A stretch of 6,607 nt of DNA from Candidatus Fermentibacterales bacterium (GCA_016928495.1 JAFGKQ010000017.1:1-6607), one strand, 5' to 3'. Positions 1 to 5,515 are shown, numbered from the stretch's first letter. The notes: generated from the sequence alone by a model not told the origin. A program made the numbers and translations.

Positions 1-475
1 CGACCCAGTCCGAGAACGCGATCTTCCCGCCTGTCCTCAGCACTCTGGCGGCCTCAGAGACCAGGCGGTCCTTGTCATCCACGTAGCACCAGGCGTCCTC
101 GCCCCAGACTACGTCGAACTCTCCATCCGCCCAGGGTATGCTGGTCACATCACCGAGCCTGTAACTGATCAGCCCCGAGAGGCCCTCCTCGGCGGTTCTC
201 CTCTCGGCCTCGCTGACCATGTGCTCGGTGGCATCCAGGCCGTAACCAGCGATGCCATAGTTTTTTACGAGGAAGCGGAGGCCGGCGCCGAGTGCGCTAC
301 AGAGGTCGAGGACCTTCTGGCCACTCGCGATGCCCGCCTTCTCCGCCAGGATCTTCGACTCGGACCAGCCGCCCACGTGGATCTGCTCCCCCATGATGAG
401 CTCCCAGAGCTTGCCCTCCGGCCCGCTGTACACCTGCTTGACGTTCGAGAGCCCGATGTCGTGCAGTCTATTCAT
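1..475 (-). CDS. Class I SAM-dependent methyltransferase, 3' part cut off by the window edge
   Basis: 158 codons are visible from an ATG at 475. A strong Shine-Dalgarno (GGAGGAGAG) ends about 7 bases before it, which fixes the start. The visible part is the Rossmann-fold half. A lead-in segment WELIMGEQIHVGG (residues 24-36) resembles the entry region of glycine/sarcosine/dimethylglycine N-methyltransferases and related small-molecule methylases. Motif I lies at residues 55-65 (VLDLCSALGAG), the acidic ribose-binding residue after strand 2 is D81 (GLDATEHM), and the D120-D121-V-V-W region followed by VLRTGGKIAFSDWV matches strands 4 and 5. Motif I is unusual: the common D-x-G-x-G-x-G reads D-L-C-S-A-L-G, so the first two glycines are Cys and Ala. 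The substrate cannot be deduced. It is separated from the metal operon by 362 non-coding bases and is probably transcribed on its own. The fold is near certain; the betaine-pathway resemblance is only a family impression. Confidence 0.88.
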   Translation of the reverse strand, partial: MNRLHDIGLSNVKQVYSGPEGKLWELIMGEQIHVGGWSESKILAEKAGIASGQKVLDLCSALGAGLRFLVKNYGIAGYGLDATEHMVSEAERRTAEEGLSGLISYRLGDVTSIPWADGEFDVVWGEDAWCYVDDKDRLVSEAARVLRTGGKIAFSDWV

Positions 476-515
476 GCTTCTCTCCTCCATCCGGTTTGTC
501 GGGCTGCGTATGCCT

Positions 516-533
516 GACGGGGCGGTGCCCGTC
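516..533 (-). other. Hairpin in the methyltransferase leader, 40 bases before the start
   Basis: GACGGG (516-521) and CCCGTC (528-533) pair perfectly around a six-base loop. On the minus-strand transcript this would be a six-pair, GC-rich stem shortly upstream of the Shine-Dalgarno of the methyltransferase at 475. No T tract follows, so a simple intrinsic terminator is unlikely. It could be a leader structure or chance in GC-rich DNA. Confidence 0.35.
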
Positions 534-577
534 GCTTCCTGGCTGGACACCCGTACCCGGGCCTGATGCTCGAAGGA

Positions 578-590
578 CCCGAGAATCGGG
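578..590 (-). other. Short inverted repeat CCCGA-GAA-TCGGG
   Basis: A five-pair stem with a three-base loop in the non-coding region upstream of the left methyltransferase. It may be one element of a structured leader; on its own it is weak evidence. Confidence 0.25.
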
Positions 591-613
591 GATGTGAGCG
601 ACACCTCCCTTCG

Positions 614-639
614 TTCGCCTGCGGGCTTTCGCCGGCGAA
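614..639 (-). repeat. Perfect 12-base palindrome plus a third copy of its half-site
   Basis: TTCGCCGGCGAA at 628-639 is a perfect palindrome. A second copy of the half-site TTCGCC lies at 614-619, so GGCGAA (634-639) could pair either with 628-633 (as a DNA operator) or with 614-619 (as an RNA stem with a 14-base loop). It could be a dimeric regulator site or a switchable leader stem. No known regulator motif is recognised. Confidence 0.35.
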
Positions 640-675
640 GTCGGGATCTGGGGGAGAGTGCCGGGAAAGCTCAGC

Positions 676-713
676 GAGTCATGCGGACGGAGCTCCGACG
701 GAGCCCCCGACTC
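676..713 (-). other. Nested stem-loop in the intergenic region
   Basis: An inner perfect repeat GCTCCG-A-CGGAGC (692-704) is flanked by outer arms GAGTC (676-680) and GACTC (709-713). The one-base inner loop means the innermost pairs would open in RNA. No T-run follows on either strand, so it is not a typical intrinsic terminator. It could mark the 3' end of the metal operon or be part of the methyltransferase leader. Confidence 0.3.
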
Positions 714-788
714 ACGATTCAGACCTGGAGCCTGTAGAGGCGCGATAGCGACACGCCAGCCTCCTTTCCCGACCAAAGTAGTATGGGT

Positions 789-817
789 ATTTTTCGTGAT
801 CCGTCCCCCCGAGTCAA
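789..817 (-). promoter_or_regulatory. Candidate sigma70-type promoter for the left methyltransferase
   Basis: On the minus strand, TTGACT (817 to 812, five of six matches to the -35 consensus) is followed after 17 bases by AAAAAT (794 to 789, four of six matches to the -10 consensus). This is one of the few AT-rich stretches in the region. It sits just past the end of the CbiO gene and would give a leader of roughly 305 bases before the ATG at 475. It was found by eye and the -10 is imperfect. Confidence 0.4.
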
Positions 818-837
818 TATCGGCAGAAGGATCCGTG

Positions 838-1605
838 TCAGTCGGCAGATATGGAGTGACTGTGTCCGTTCTCCGGGGAGTGGTGAGCCAGAGAGTGCGG
901 CTTCTCCAGGCCGTGCGAGGTCATGAGCCGCTCGTCGGACATGAGCTCCCGCGATGAGCCGTCAGCAACGATCCTGCCCTGGTCCACGATGACCACTCTC
1001 GGGCAGACCTCGAGAACCAGCTCCAGGTCATGGGATGCGACCAGCAGGGTCTCGCCCGATTCACTGAGGAATCCGATGAGGCTCCTTCTGGAGCGCGAGT
1101 CCAGGCTTGCATCCGGTTCGTCGTAGAGGATGATCTCCGGGCTCATGGCGGACACCGCAGCCATGGTCACCAGCCTCTTTTCCCCCCCCGACAGGTGATG
1201 GGGTGGTCTGGACGCCAGGTGAGCTACGCCGAAACGCTGCATCGAGTCCCTTACCAAGGCCCCGATCCGGTCGGGGTGGAGGCCCGTGTTGGCAGGGCCG
1301 AAGCCGATGTCCTCCTCCACGCTTGGGCAGAAGAGCTGATCGTCCGGGTCCTGGAAGACCATCCCTATGGCCGGGTTGAACCTGCCTGGCACTATCGGGG
1401 CCCCTCCGATGGAGATGTTGCCGTGATCGGGGCGAAGAACCCCTGCCGCGAGGAGGAACAGGGTGGTCTTGCCCGAGCCGTTGGGGCCTATCACGCCGAC
1501 CTTCTCGCCTCGGGCGATGCTTAGATCGATGGAGTCTATCGCTCCGGGCTTCTCGGGGTAGGAGAAGACCAGCCCCCGAATGTCCAGAGCACTGGTGCCC
1601 GTCAT
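838..1605 (-). CDS. cbiO: ECF-type nickel/cobalt transporter ATPase, CbiO/NikO family
   Basis: 255 residues. This cytoplasmic ABC ATPase energises the NikM/CbiM-CbiQ permease on the two genes just upstream. Motifs: Walker A GPNGSGKTT (40-48), Q-loop Q85 in MVFQDPDDQLF (the PDDQ-F form typical of ECF ATPases), signature LSGGEKR (138-144), Walker B EIILYDEP (157-164, catalytic E163, with Tyr before the Asp), D-loop SLD (167-169) and H-loop H192. Length is normal for a single-domain CbiO; one ATPase gene suggests a homodimer. The ATG start overlaps the CbiQ stop as ATGA (1602-1605), and AGGTGGAG precedes it by about 4 bases. The frame stays open far upstream, but that stretch lies within the CbiQ gene and has no family features. 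The C-terminus (231-255) carries six histidines, including H241, H242, H248 and H250. Co versus Ni cannot be told from the ATPase. Confidence 0.96.
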   Translation of the reverse strand: MTGTSALDIRGLVFSYPEKPGAIDSIDLSIARGEKVGVIGPNGSGKTTLFLLAAGVLRPDHGNISIGGAPIVPGRFNPAIGMVFQDPDDQLFCPSVEEDIGFGPANTGLHPDRIGALVRDSMQRFGVAHLASRPPHHLSGGEKRLVTMAAVSAMSPEIILYDEPDASLDSRSRRSLIGFLSESGETLLVASHDLELVLEVCPRVVIVDQGRIVADGSSRELMSDERLMTSHGLEKPHSLAHHSPENGHSHSISAD

Positions 1606-2327
1606 CCCGCTCCACCTCTCAGGGCCAGGTCGGCCGCGACCAGGCCCGCGGACAGCAGGACGATGACCGCCAGGATCAGGACGTCCCTGAAGCCGCAGCC
1701 GCTGCCGCGAAGCGGCGGCATGCCACTCGAGGAATAGCCCCTGAGCTTCATCGCCCTGTGAACCCTGGTCGCCCTCTCCTCGCTCCTCACGAGAAGCGTG
1801 CCGATGAGCCCGGCCTCCACACGTACGGCTCTCAGCGGGTTGGCCGCGCTCTCGTAACCCCTCAGCCTCCTCGCGGTCCTCATGCTCCTGAAGTCCTCCC
1901 CCAGCACGCTGACGTACCTCGCGGCGAGCACTCCCATGTCGACCAGCAGAGAGGGTAGCCGGAAGCGTCGGAGCGTCCGCGCCAGCTCGAGGAAGCCAGC
2001 CGTTGCCGAAAGGACCGTCGCGCATACGACCAGAGAGACTATCTTGCAGAGAAGGAGCGAGCCGCGCGCCGCACCGATGGCCGCTCCGTCCCGCGAGAAC
2101 AGAGCCAGGAACAGGAACAGCATGAGGCCGATGAGAAGAGGGCCTCTGAGGCGGTCCCGGAGGCTCCGCAGGGGAAGCCGGGATGCTGCGCCCAGCATCG
2201 CCGAGACGAAGACCAGTACCGGGCCCATCACCGGAGATCGCGTCAGCCCCATGCAAAGCAGGAGGAGCGCGAAGCCAGGCAGCTCGAGGTCCGTCGACCA
2301 GCGATGCAGCAGGGTCCCCCCGGTCAA
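1602..2327 (-). CDS. cbiQ: ECF transporter transmembrane (T) component, CbiQ/NikQ family
   Basis: 241 residues. Integral inner-membrane subunit that couples ATP hydrolysis by CbiO to movement of the substrate-binding component. Hydrophobic segments lie at about 16-28, 33-47, 62-78, 90-108, 125-140 and 214-234. The two cytoplasmic coupling motifs that dock into the ATPases are clear: A152-R-R-L-R-G157 and A192-M-K-L-R-G197, each followed by Tyr. The start is taken as TTG at 2327, which overlaps the preceding stop as TTGA (2324-2327); the next in-frame ATG (residue 26) would remove most of the first membrane segment. The ribosome site before TTG is weak (GAGCA), so translation is probably coupled to the gene before it. 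The end overlaps CbiO by 4 bases. Family assignment is firm; the exact start is likely but not certain. Confidence 0.93.
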   Translation of the reverse strand: MTGGTLLHRWSTDLELPGFALLLLCMGLTRSPVMGPVLVFVSAMLGAASRLPLRSLRDRLRGPLLIGLMLFLFLALFSRDGAAIGAARGSLLLCKIVSLVVCATVLSATAGFLELARTLRRFRLPSLLVDMGVLAARYVSVLGEDFRSMRTARRLRGYESAANPLRAVRVEAGLIGTLLVRSEERATRVHRAMKLRGYSSSGMPPLRGSGCGFRDVLILAVIVLLSAGLVAADLALRGGAG

Positions 2328-2959
2328 TGTGCTGCTCGCAGGATTCCCGGCCTCACCTTCAGCAGGAACGCGACAACGCCGGCGGTCAACGCTCCCTCTA
2401 CTAGAGCGACCGGGATATGGGCCAGCATCATCGCACCGACCGCCACTCGCTCCGCAGAGGCATCGAGGTAGCCCGGGATGGTTGCGATGAGCGTGACGGA
2501 CACGAGCCCTGCCGACAGCAGCACTCCGACGGCCCCGGCCAGGAACGCTCTGAGCCTCGAGGGCATTCCGGCTCCCGTCCTGGCCGCCCCGAAGACCAGC
2601 GAGGCCGCTATTGCCCCGAGACCCATGGCGGTCGCGTTGAAGCCAAGTGTCGTGAGCCCGCCGTGCGAGAACATGACCGCCTGCATCGCGAGGCCGACGA
2701 GTATGGCGGGGAAGGCATAGCTCCCCAGCAGAACCCCGAGCAGGCCGTTCAGAACCAGGTGAACGCTCGACGGCGGAACGGGCACGTGGACCCAGGAAGC
2801 GACGAAGAAGGCTGCGGCGAGGATGGAGGCCCTTGGAATGCCCTCCTCGGGGTTCTTCAGCCTGGCTATCCGCCTGAGCGATGCCCAGGTCAGAGCGCCG
2901 GCTGCCGCGTAGCCGCCGGCGCAGACCTCCATAGGCAGCACGCCGTCAGGAACGTGCAT
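2324..2959 (-). CDS. cbiM: ECF transporter metal-binding (S) component, NikM/CbiM family
   Basis: 211 residues. Inner-membrane component that captures Ni(II) or Co(II) from the periplasm. The N-terminus MHVPDGVLP is the family hallmark: in structurally studied NikM the amino terminus, His2 and His67 coordinate the metal. Counting from the ATG at 2959, the histidine of the conserved SVHLVLNGLLG segment falls at exactly residue 67. That start also has AGGAAG 7 bases upstream, whereas an in-frame ATG six codons earlier (2977) has no ribosome site and would bury the essential Met-His. Later family features are QAVMFSHGGLTTLGFN (93-108) and HIPVALVEGALT (181-192). About six hydrophobic segments are seen. 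The SVHLVLNG form looks closer to NikM-type than to the SCSHPTG form of B12-linked CbiM, so nickel is slightly favoured. It overlaps the upstream gene by 14 bases. I use the cbiM symbol for the family; nikM may be more accurate. Confidence 0.94.
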   Translation of the reverse strand: MHVPDGVLPMEVCAGGYAAAGALTWASLRRIARLKNPEEGIPRASILAAAFFVASWVHVPVPPSSVHLVLNGLLGVLLGSYAFPAILVGLAMQAVMFSHGGLTTLGFNATAMGLGAIAASLVFGAARTGAGMPSRLRAFLAGAVGVLLSAGLVSVTLIATIPGYLDASAERVAVGAMMLAHIPVALVEGALTAGVVAFLLKVRPGILRAAH

Positions 2960-3455
2960 CCGTCTGCTTCCTGACATGCGCCCGCCACGAGAAGAAGAAG
3001 AACGTGCCGACGAACCCCCATCCGACGCAGACCGCCATCACGATCATCTGCAGGGTTCCGGGACCGCCGCCCCCGCGAGCCTCCGGAGCCGGGTCGACCA
3101 GGTCGACGTGCACGATGTCGCCATGACCGGCCTGGCGGACCTGAACGTCCCAGGTTCCGGAGGCTTCGCGGTCGTCGGGCTCGAAGCAGAATCGCCCGGT
3201 GTCATCGGTAGCTCCATGAAGCCATGGCTCGGACGGGTCGGCCGGCGAGTAGACGATCACCTGGGCTCCCGCCATGGGCGTTCCATCGTCGTATAGCGCC
3301 TCGATACGAACGACCGGCCCGTCAGCCTCCCAGAGGATCCTGGCGCCATGGGCCTGGGCACCGCCCCGAAGCAGGAGAGCCGCCAGAGCACAGCAGAGAA
3401 GGGCCGGCGCCGGCCCCCGTAGACGGGAGCCGCTCAGTCGGAGCGATGCACGCAC
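2946..3455 (-). CDS. nikL: NikL-like accessory protein of the Ni/Co ECF transporter
   Basis: 169 residues. Signal peptide: basic start (R2, R6, R11, R13), hydrophobic core about 16-29, cleavage motif AQA (33-35), giving a mature protein that begins H36-G37. Residues 40-120 form a beta-rich transthyretin/carboxypeptidase-regulatory-like domain (VVRIEALYDDGTPMAGAQVI, GATDDTGRFCFEPD, GTWDVQVRQAGHGD). A Gly-rich linker (127-134) leads to one membrane helix (about 135-157) and a short basic cytoplasmic tail. This signal-domain-helix plan, next to cbiM, matches NikL of NikKLMQO systems, a proposed extracytoplasmic accessory subunit. The start is GTG at 3455, with GGGAGAGGG upstream, overlapping the previous gene by 22 bases; no other initiator fits before the signal peptide. 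A NikK (DUF4198) partner is not present here. The molecular role of NikL is not well defined. Confidence 0.85.
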   Translation of the reverse strand: MRASLRLSGSRLRGPAPALLCCALAALLLRGGAQAHGARILWEADGPVVRIEALYDDGTPMAGAQVIVYSPADPSEPWLHGATDDTGRFCFEPDDREASGTWDVQVRQAGHGDIVHVDLVDPAPEARGGGGPGTLQMIVMAVCVGWGFVGTFFFFSWRAHVRKQTDARS

Positions 3456-4282
3456 AGGCAGTGGCCCTCTCCCACGTGCCCCAGCGTTGGCAGGATCTCG
3501 AGCAGCTTCCCATAGGCCTCGGGGTCCATGCTCCCTGCAAGGTCGGCCATCGTCACGTCAAGCAGCCCATCGGCGGCGAGATCAACGAAGGGCTGGAAGC
3601 CGATGGCTCCGACATTCAGCTCGTCATCAGGGGAGCTGCCCGCATCCCCGAAGAGGTGGTCGAAGTGGAAGGTCATCTCCACATCGGCTTCTCCGCCCTC
3701 GGCGAGGATGCCCTTGCGCTGGTCGCCGACGTACTCGCCCCCGTAGAAGCTGCAGTCCAGGTCCAGCCCGATGCGGAAGGATATGGTGTCGGCGTTCTTC
3801 ACCGCGCTGCCCGACAGCAGTATCGCGCTCGGAGCCATCTCGCCCTCGACTCGAGGCGCTACTCCCCATGCCAGGGCGTTGTAGTGTCCCGCCGGAACAT
3901 CGGCCATCACGCCTATCCGGATGGGCTCCGCCGTCTCGTCCCCCTCCGCAAGGTCGATCTCGATCGGACCGCTGAGGAAGACCGTCTCGACGGGCTCCGG
4001 GAGGGCGCCCTCGTGTGGGTCGTAGGGAGGGTCCGTCTGCATTGCGCTGACTCCGGAGACGTTCACCCAGGCATGATCGAACGAGATCTGCCAGTCGTCC
4101 TTCGAGGTGAAGCCCTGCCTTATGAAGTCCTCACCGTTGGCCGTGAAACAGAGAGTGCCGGCAGGGACGACCATCTGCTCCGTGCTCTCTATCGGCGCCT
4201 CCCCCTCCTGTTCTCCCCCGCAGCCCGCAGCGGCGAGAAGCAGGACGAGGGCCGACAGCGCGGCAATAGCTCTTCCAGTCAT
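3434..4282 (-). CDS. Lipoprotein with His/Cys-rich C-terminus, probable periplasmic metal-handling protein
   Basis: 282 residues. A lipoprotein signal peptide (R4, hydrophobic 9-19) ends in LAAAGC, so C21 would be lipidated; a flexible E/G-rich linker follows to about 38. The mature domain is beta-rich (for example WQISFDHAWVNVSGVSA at 64-80 and IRIGVMADVPAGHYNALAWG at 121-140) and acidic. Possible metal ligands: H206, D208 and H209 in TFHFDHLFGD, and the cluster H269, H274, C275, C277, H279 at the end (GHVGEGHCLCVH). C45 and C177 could form a disulfide. I do not recognise a named family with confidence; the SFDHAWVNV stretch recalls DUF4382-like domains. The ATG at 4282 has GGGAG 7 bases upstream. 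The gene lies between the barrel gene (17-base gap) and nikL (22-base overlap), so metal capture or delivery for the ECF importer is inferred from position and residues. Confidence 0.8.
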   Translation of the reverse strand: MTGRAIAALSALVLLLAAAGCGGEQEGEAPIESTEQMVVPAGTLCFTANGEDFIRQGFTSKDDWQISFDHAWVNVSGVSAMQTDPPYDPHEGALPEPVETVFLSGPIEIDLAEGDETAEPIRIGVMADVPAGHYNALAWGVAPRVEGEMAPSAILLSGSAVKNADTISFRIGLDLDCSFYGGEYVGDQRKGILAEGGEADVEMTFHFDHLFGDAGSSPDDELNVGAIGFQPFVDLAADGLLDVTMADLAGSMDPEAYGKLLEILPTLGHVGEGHCLCVHRSD

Positions 4283-4299
4283 GTTACAGCTCCCGGTTC

Positions 4300-5007
4300 T
4301 CAGAGACACGCGATCAGGCCGGCGGTCAGGCCGGCACTGGCATCGGTCTCGTCGGTTGACGGATAGTAGTCGGCCTGGGTCTCGAGCTCCAGGCCCTCTC
4401 TCAGAGCGAACGTGACGCCGAGCGAGATGGCCTCCAGCTCCGTGGAGGACTCGTCGGAGTCCGGGTAGTGCCCGATCGATGCCGCAGCCAGGACCGTCGC
4501 GCTCGCGCTCAGATCGTAGTGGACCATGGGCGCGATCGATAGGGAGGTGTCTATCGACTGGCTGTCGTCGGGAGCGTTCTCGAAGCCGGTCTCCAGGTTG
4601 AGGTGGGCGCCGGCCCGTTCCCCGAGCGAAAGGCTCAGCTCGGTCCCGGCCATCACCAGGCCCGAGGTCGAGACCGACCCGTAGAGGTCCCAGGCGACCC
4701 TGTCGGACTCGAGAAGCACCCCGAACAGGCCGATCGAGATCGTCTGCGAGGCGTTGCCGAGCCAGGTGTCGGACTCCCCGGTGATGGACAGACTCCCGGA
4801 GATCCTGGGTCTGATGCCTACCCCCATCAGCAGCTCTGTCGACAGAGACGACTCCTCCCGGTCCAGTCCGAGACCGGAGTAGCTCGCGAACACCTCCCAT
4901 TCGCTGAAGCCGAGCTCGAAGGGATCGGTAGGTCCCAGAGCTGCCGCAGCAGGTGCCATGAGGAGCATGGCGATCAGGGTTCCGGCGTCTCGTGTCCTGG
5001 TGTTCAG
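4300..5007 (-). CDS. Exported beta-barrel-like protein, candidate outer-membrane metal channel
   Basis: 235 residues if started at CTG 5007. No ATG, GTG or TTG lies at a sensible place: the first ATG (residue 14) would leave a truncated signal peptide without positive charges. From CTG the N-terminus is a normal signal peptide: R4 and R6, hydrophobic 9-24, cleavage near APAAA-LG. A GGGAGG ribosome site lies about 5 bases before CTG, and CTG overlaps the Fur-gene stop as CTGA (5004-5007). A GTG 19 codons upstream (5064) is a poorer alternative. The mature part alternates polar and hydrophobic residues in many short strands split by acidic, Ser/Gly-rich turns (ISGSLSITGESD, AWDLYGSVSTSGLVMAG, LEAISLGVTFALREGLELET), as in small outer-membrane barrels. 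The C-terminus IACL lacks the usual final Phe. No TonB plug is seen. No named family is recognised; transport is inferred from the operon. Confidence 0.72.
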   Translation of the reverse strand: MNTRTRDAGTLIAMLLMAPAAAALGPTDPFELGFSEWEVFASYSGLGLDREESSLSTELLMGVGIRPRISGSLSITGESDTWLGNASQTISIGLFGVLLESDRVAWDLYGSVSTSGLVMAGTELSLSLGERAGAHLNLETGFENAPDDSQSIDTSLSIAPMVHYDLSASATVLAAASIGHYPDSDESSTELEAISLGVTFALREGLELETQADYYPSTDETDASAGLTAGLIACL

Positions 5008-5465
5008 TTGTTCCCTCCCCCGTTGTGCGCCCCCTTCTGCCCCGCCTCCGAACAGGTCCTGCACAGGCCCTGTATGGCGAAGTGACTTGGGCCGCTGTCG
5101 AAGCCGTATCTTTCCCTCAGATCCTCCAGGAGCGGCCCGATGGGCGCGTCCCGGATTTCCATGACCGATCCGCAGTGCCTGCACACCAGATGCAGGTGAG
5201 GGCCGTGCTTCCCGGTCGCGTAGACCACCCTTCCGGCGCCGAGGTTGGCCCTGGTGGCAAGGCCCTCCTCCACCAGCATCTCCAGCGTTCTGTACACGGT
5301 GGCACGGTTGACGGACTTGGCCCGCTTGTGCGCCTCCCGCAGGACATCGTCGGCAGACATGTGGCGACCGCTGTGCGCGATGACCTCGATGACGATCTCC
5401 CTCTGGGGAGTGATCCTGTAACCTCGCTCCCTGAGCCTGGCCATGAAGGTGTGGCAATGGGGCAT
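5004..5465 (-). CDS. Fur-family metal-responsive transcriptional repressor
   Basis: 153 residues. Cytoplasmic DNA-binding metalloregulator. The winged-helix part has RITPQREIVIEVI (17-29), HMSADDVL (35-42) and the recognition helix VNRATVYRTLEML (52-64). The dimerisation part has H87, H90 and H92 (HGPHLHLVCRHCG) as regulatory-metal ligands, plus a structural zinc site from C95-x-x-C98 and C135-x-x-C138. H35 and H128 may add ligands. The N-terminus MPHCHTF has an extra His-Cys-His. Length is normal. The ATG at 5465 has AGGGAGGA 6 bases upstream; the frame continues upstream only through non-coding DNA and antisense to the next gene. It is the first gene of the metal operon, overlaps the barrel gene by 4 bases, and a Fur-type inverted repeat covers its promoter, so it probably represses its own operon. 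Fur, Zur, Nur and Mur subtypes cannot be separated from the sequence; nickel/cobalt sensing is suggested by context. Confidence 0.94.
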   Translation of the reverse strand: MPHCHTFMARLRERGYRITPQREIVIEVIAHSGRHMSADDVLREAHKRAKSVNRATVYRTLEMLVEEGLATRANLGAGRVVYATGKHGPHLHLVCRHCGSVMEIRDAPIGPLLEDLRERYGFDSGPSHFAIQGLCRTCSEAGQKGAHNGGGNN

Positions 5466-5487
5466 GCCCGGTCCTCCCTCTGGTTGC

Positions 5488-5515
5488 TGCAAATAATCGC
5501 AGGTGCGAATCATAT
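5488..5515. promoter_or_regulatory. Candidate Fur-family operator in front of the metal operon
   Basis: The core TCGCAGGTGCGA (5497-5508) is an inverted repeat with five-base arms. It extends to a 16-base near-palindrome, 5495-5510, with one mismatched outer pair. Together with TGCAAAT at 5488-5494 there are three TGC(A/G)A(A/T)-like half-sites; TGCGAAT (5504-5510) matches the half-site common in Fur boxes of high-GC bacteria. The site overlaps the predicted -10 and start of transcription of the operon. The exact Fur-subfamily specificity cannot be read from it. Confidence 0.6.

Larger units (their letters stand above)
476..837. other. Non-coding region with several inverted repeats, likely leader of the left methyltransferase
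   Basis: No credible gene is seen in either strand; open frames here lack family features and convincing ribosome sites. Read on the minus strand, this is the 3' flank of the CbiO gene and then the upstream region of the methyltransferase starting at 475. It contains a candidate promoter near 789-817 and four short perfect inverted repeats (516-533, 578-590, 628-639, 692-704). No T-rich intrinsic terminator for the metal operon was found just after 838. I did not recognise a known riboswitch: no cobalamin-box or SAM-riboswitch signature was evident by eye. Confidence 0.6.

Noticed and set aside
800-837. Possible operon terminator from GATCC/GGATC arms after the CbiO stop
   Set aside because: The arms are only five bases, the loop is over 25 bases, and the following minus-strand run is A-rich rather than T-rich.
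1605-2256. Long in-frame N-terminal extension of the CbiO gene
   Set aside because: The extra residues are low-complexity, Gly/Arg/Pro-rich, and lie within the clearly real CbiQ gene. The ABC domain begins normally just after the ATG at 1605, which has its own ribosome site.
3224-4366. 380-codon open frame on the plus strand
   Set aside because: It lies antisense to the lipoprotein and nikL genes, shows no family features or signal, and is explained by the GC-rich codon pattern of the real genes.
5466-5500. Cobalamin or Ni/Co riboswitch ahead of the metal operon
   Set aside because: The predicted leader is only about 37 bases and lacks the conserved boxes of either class.
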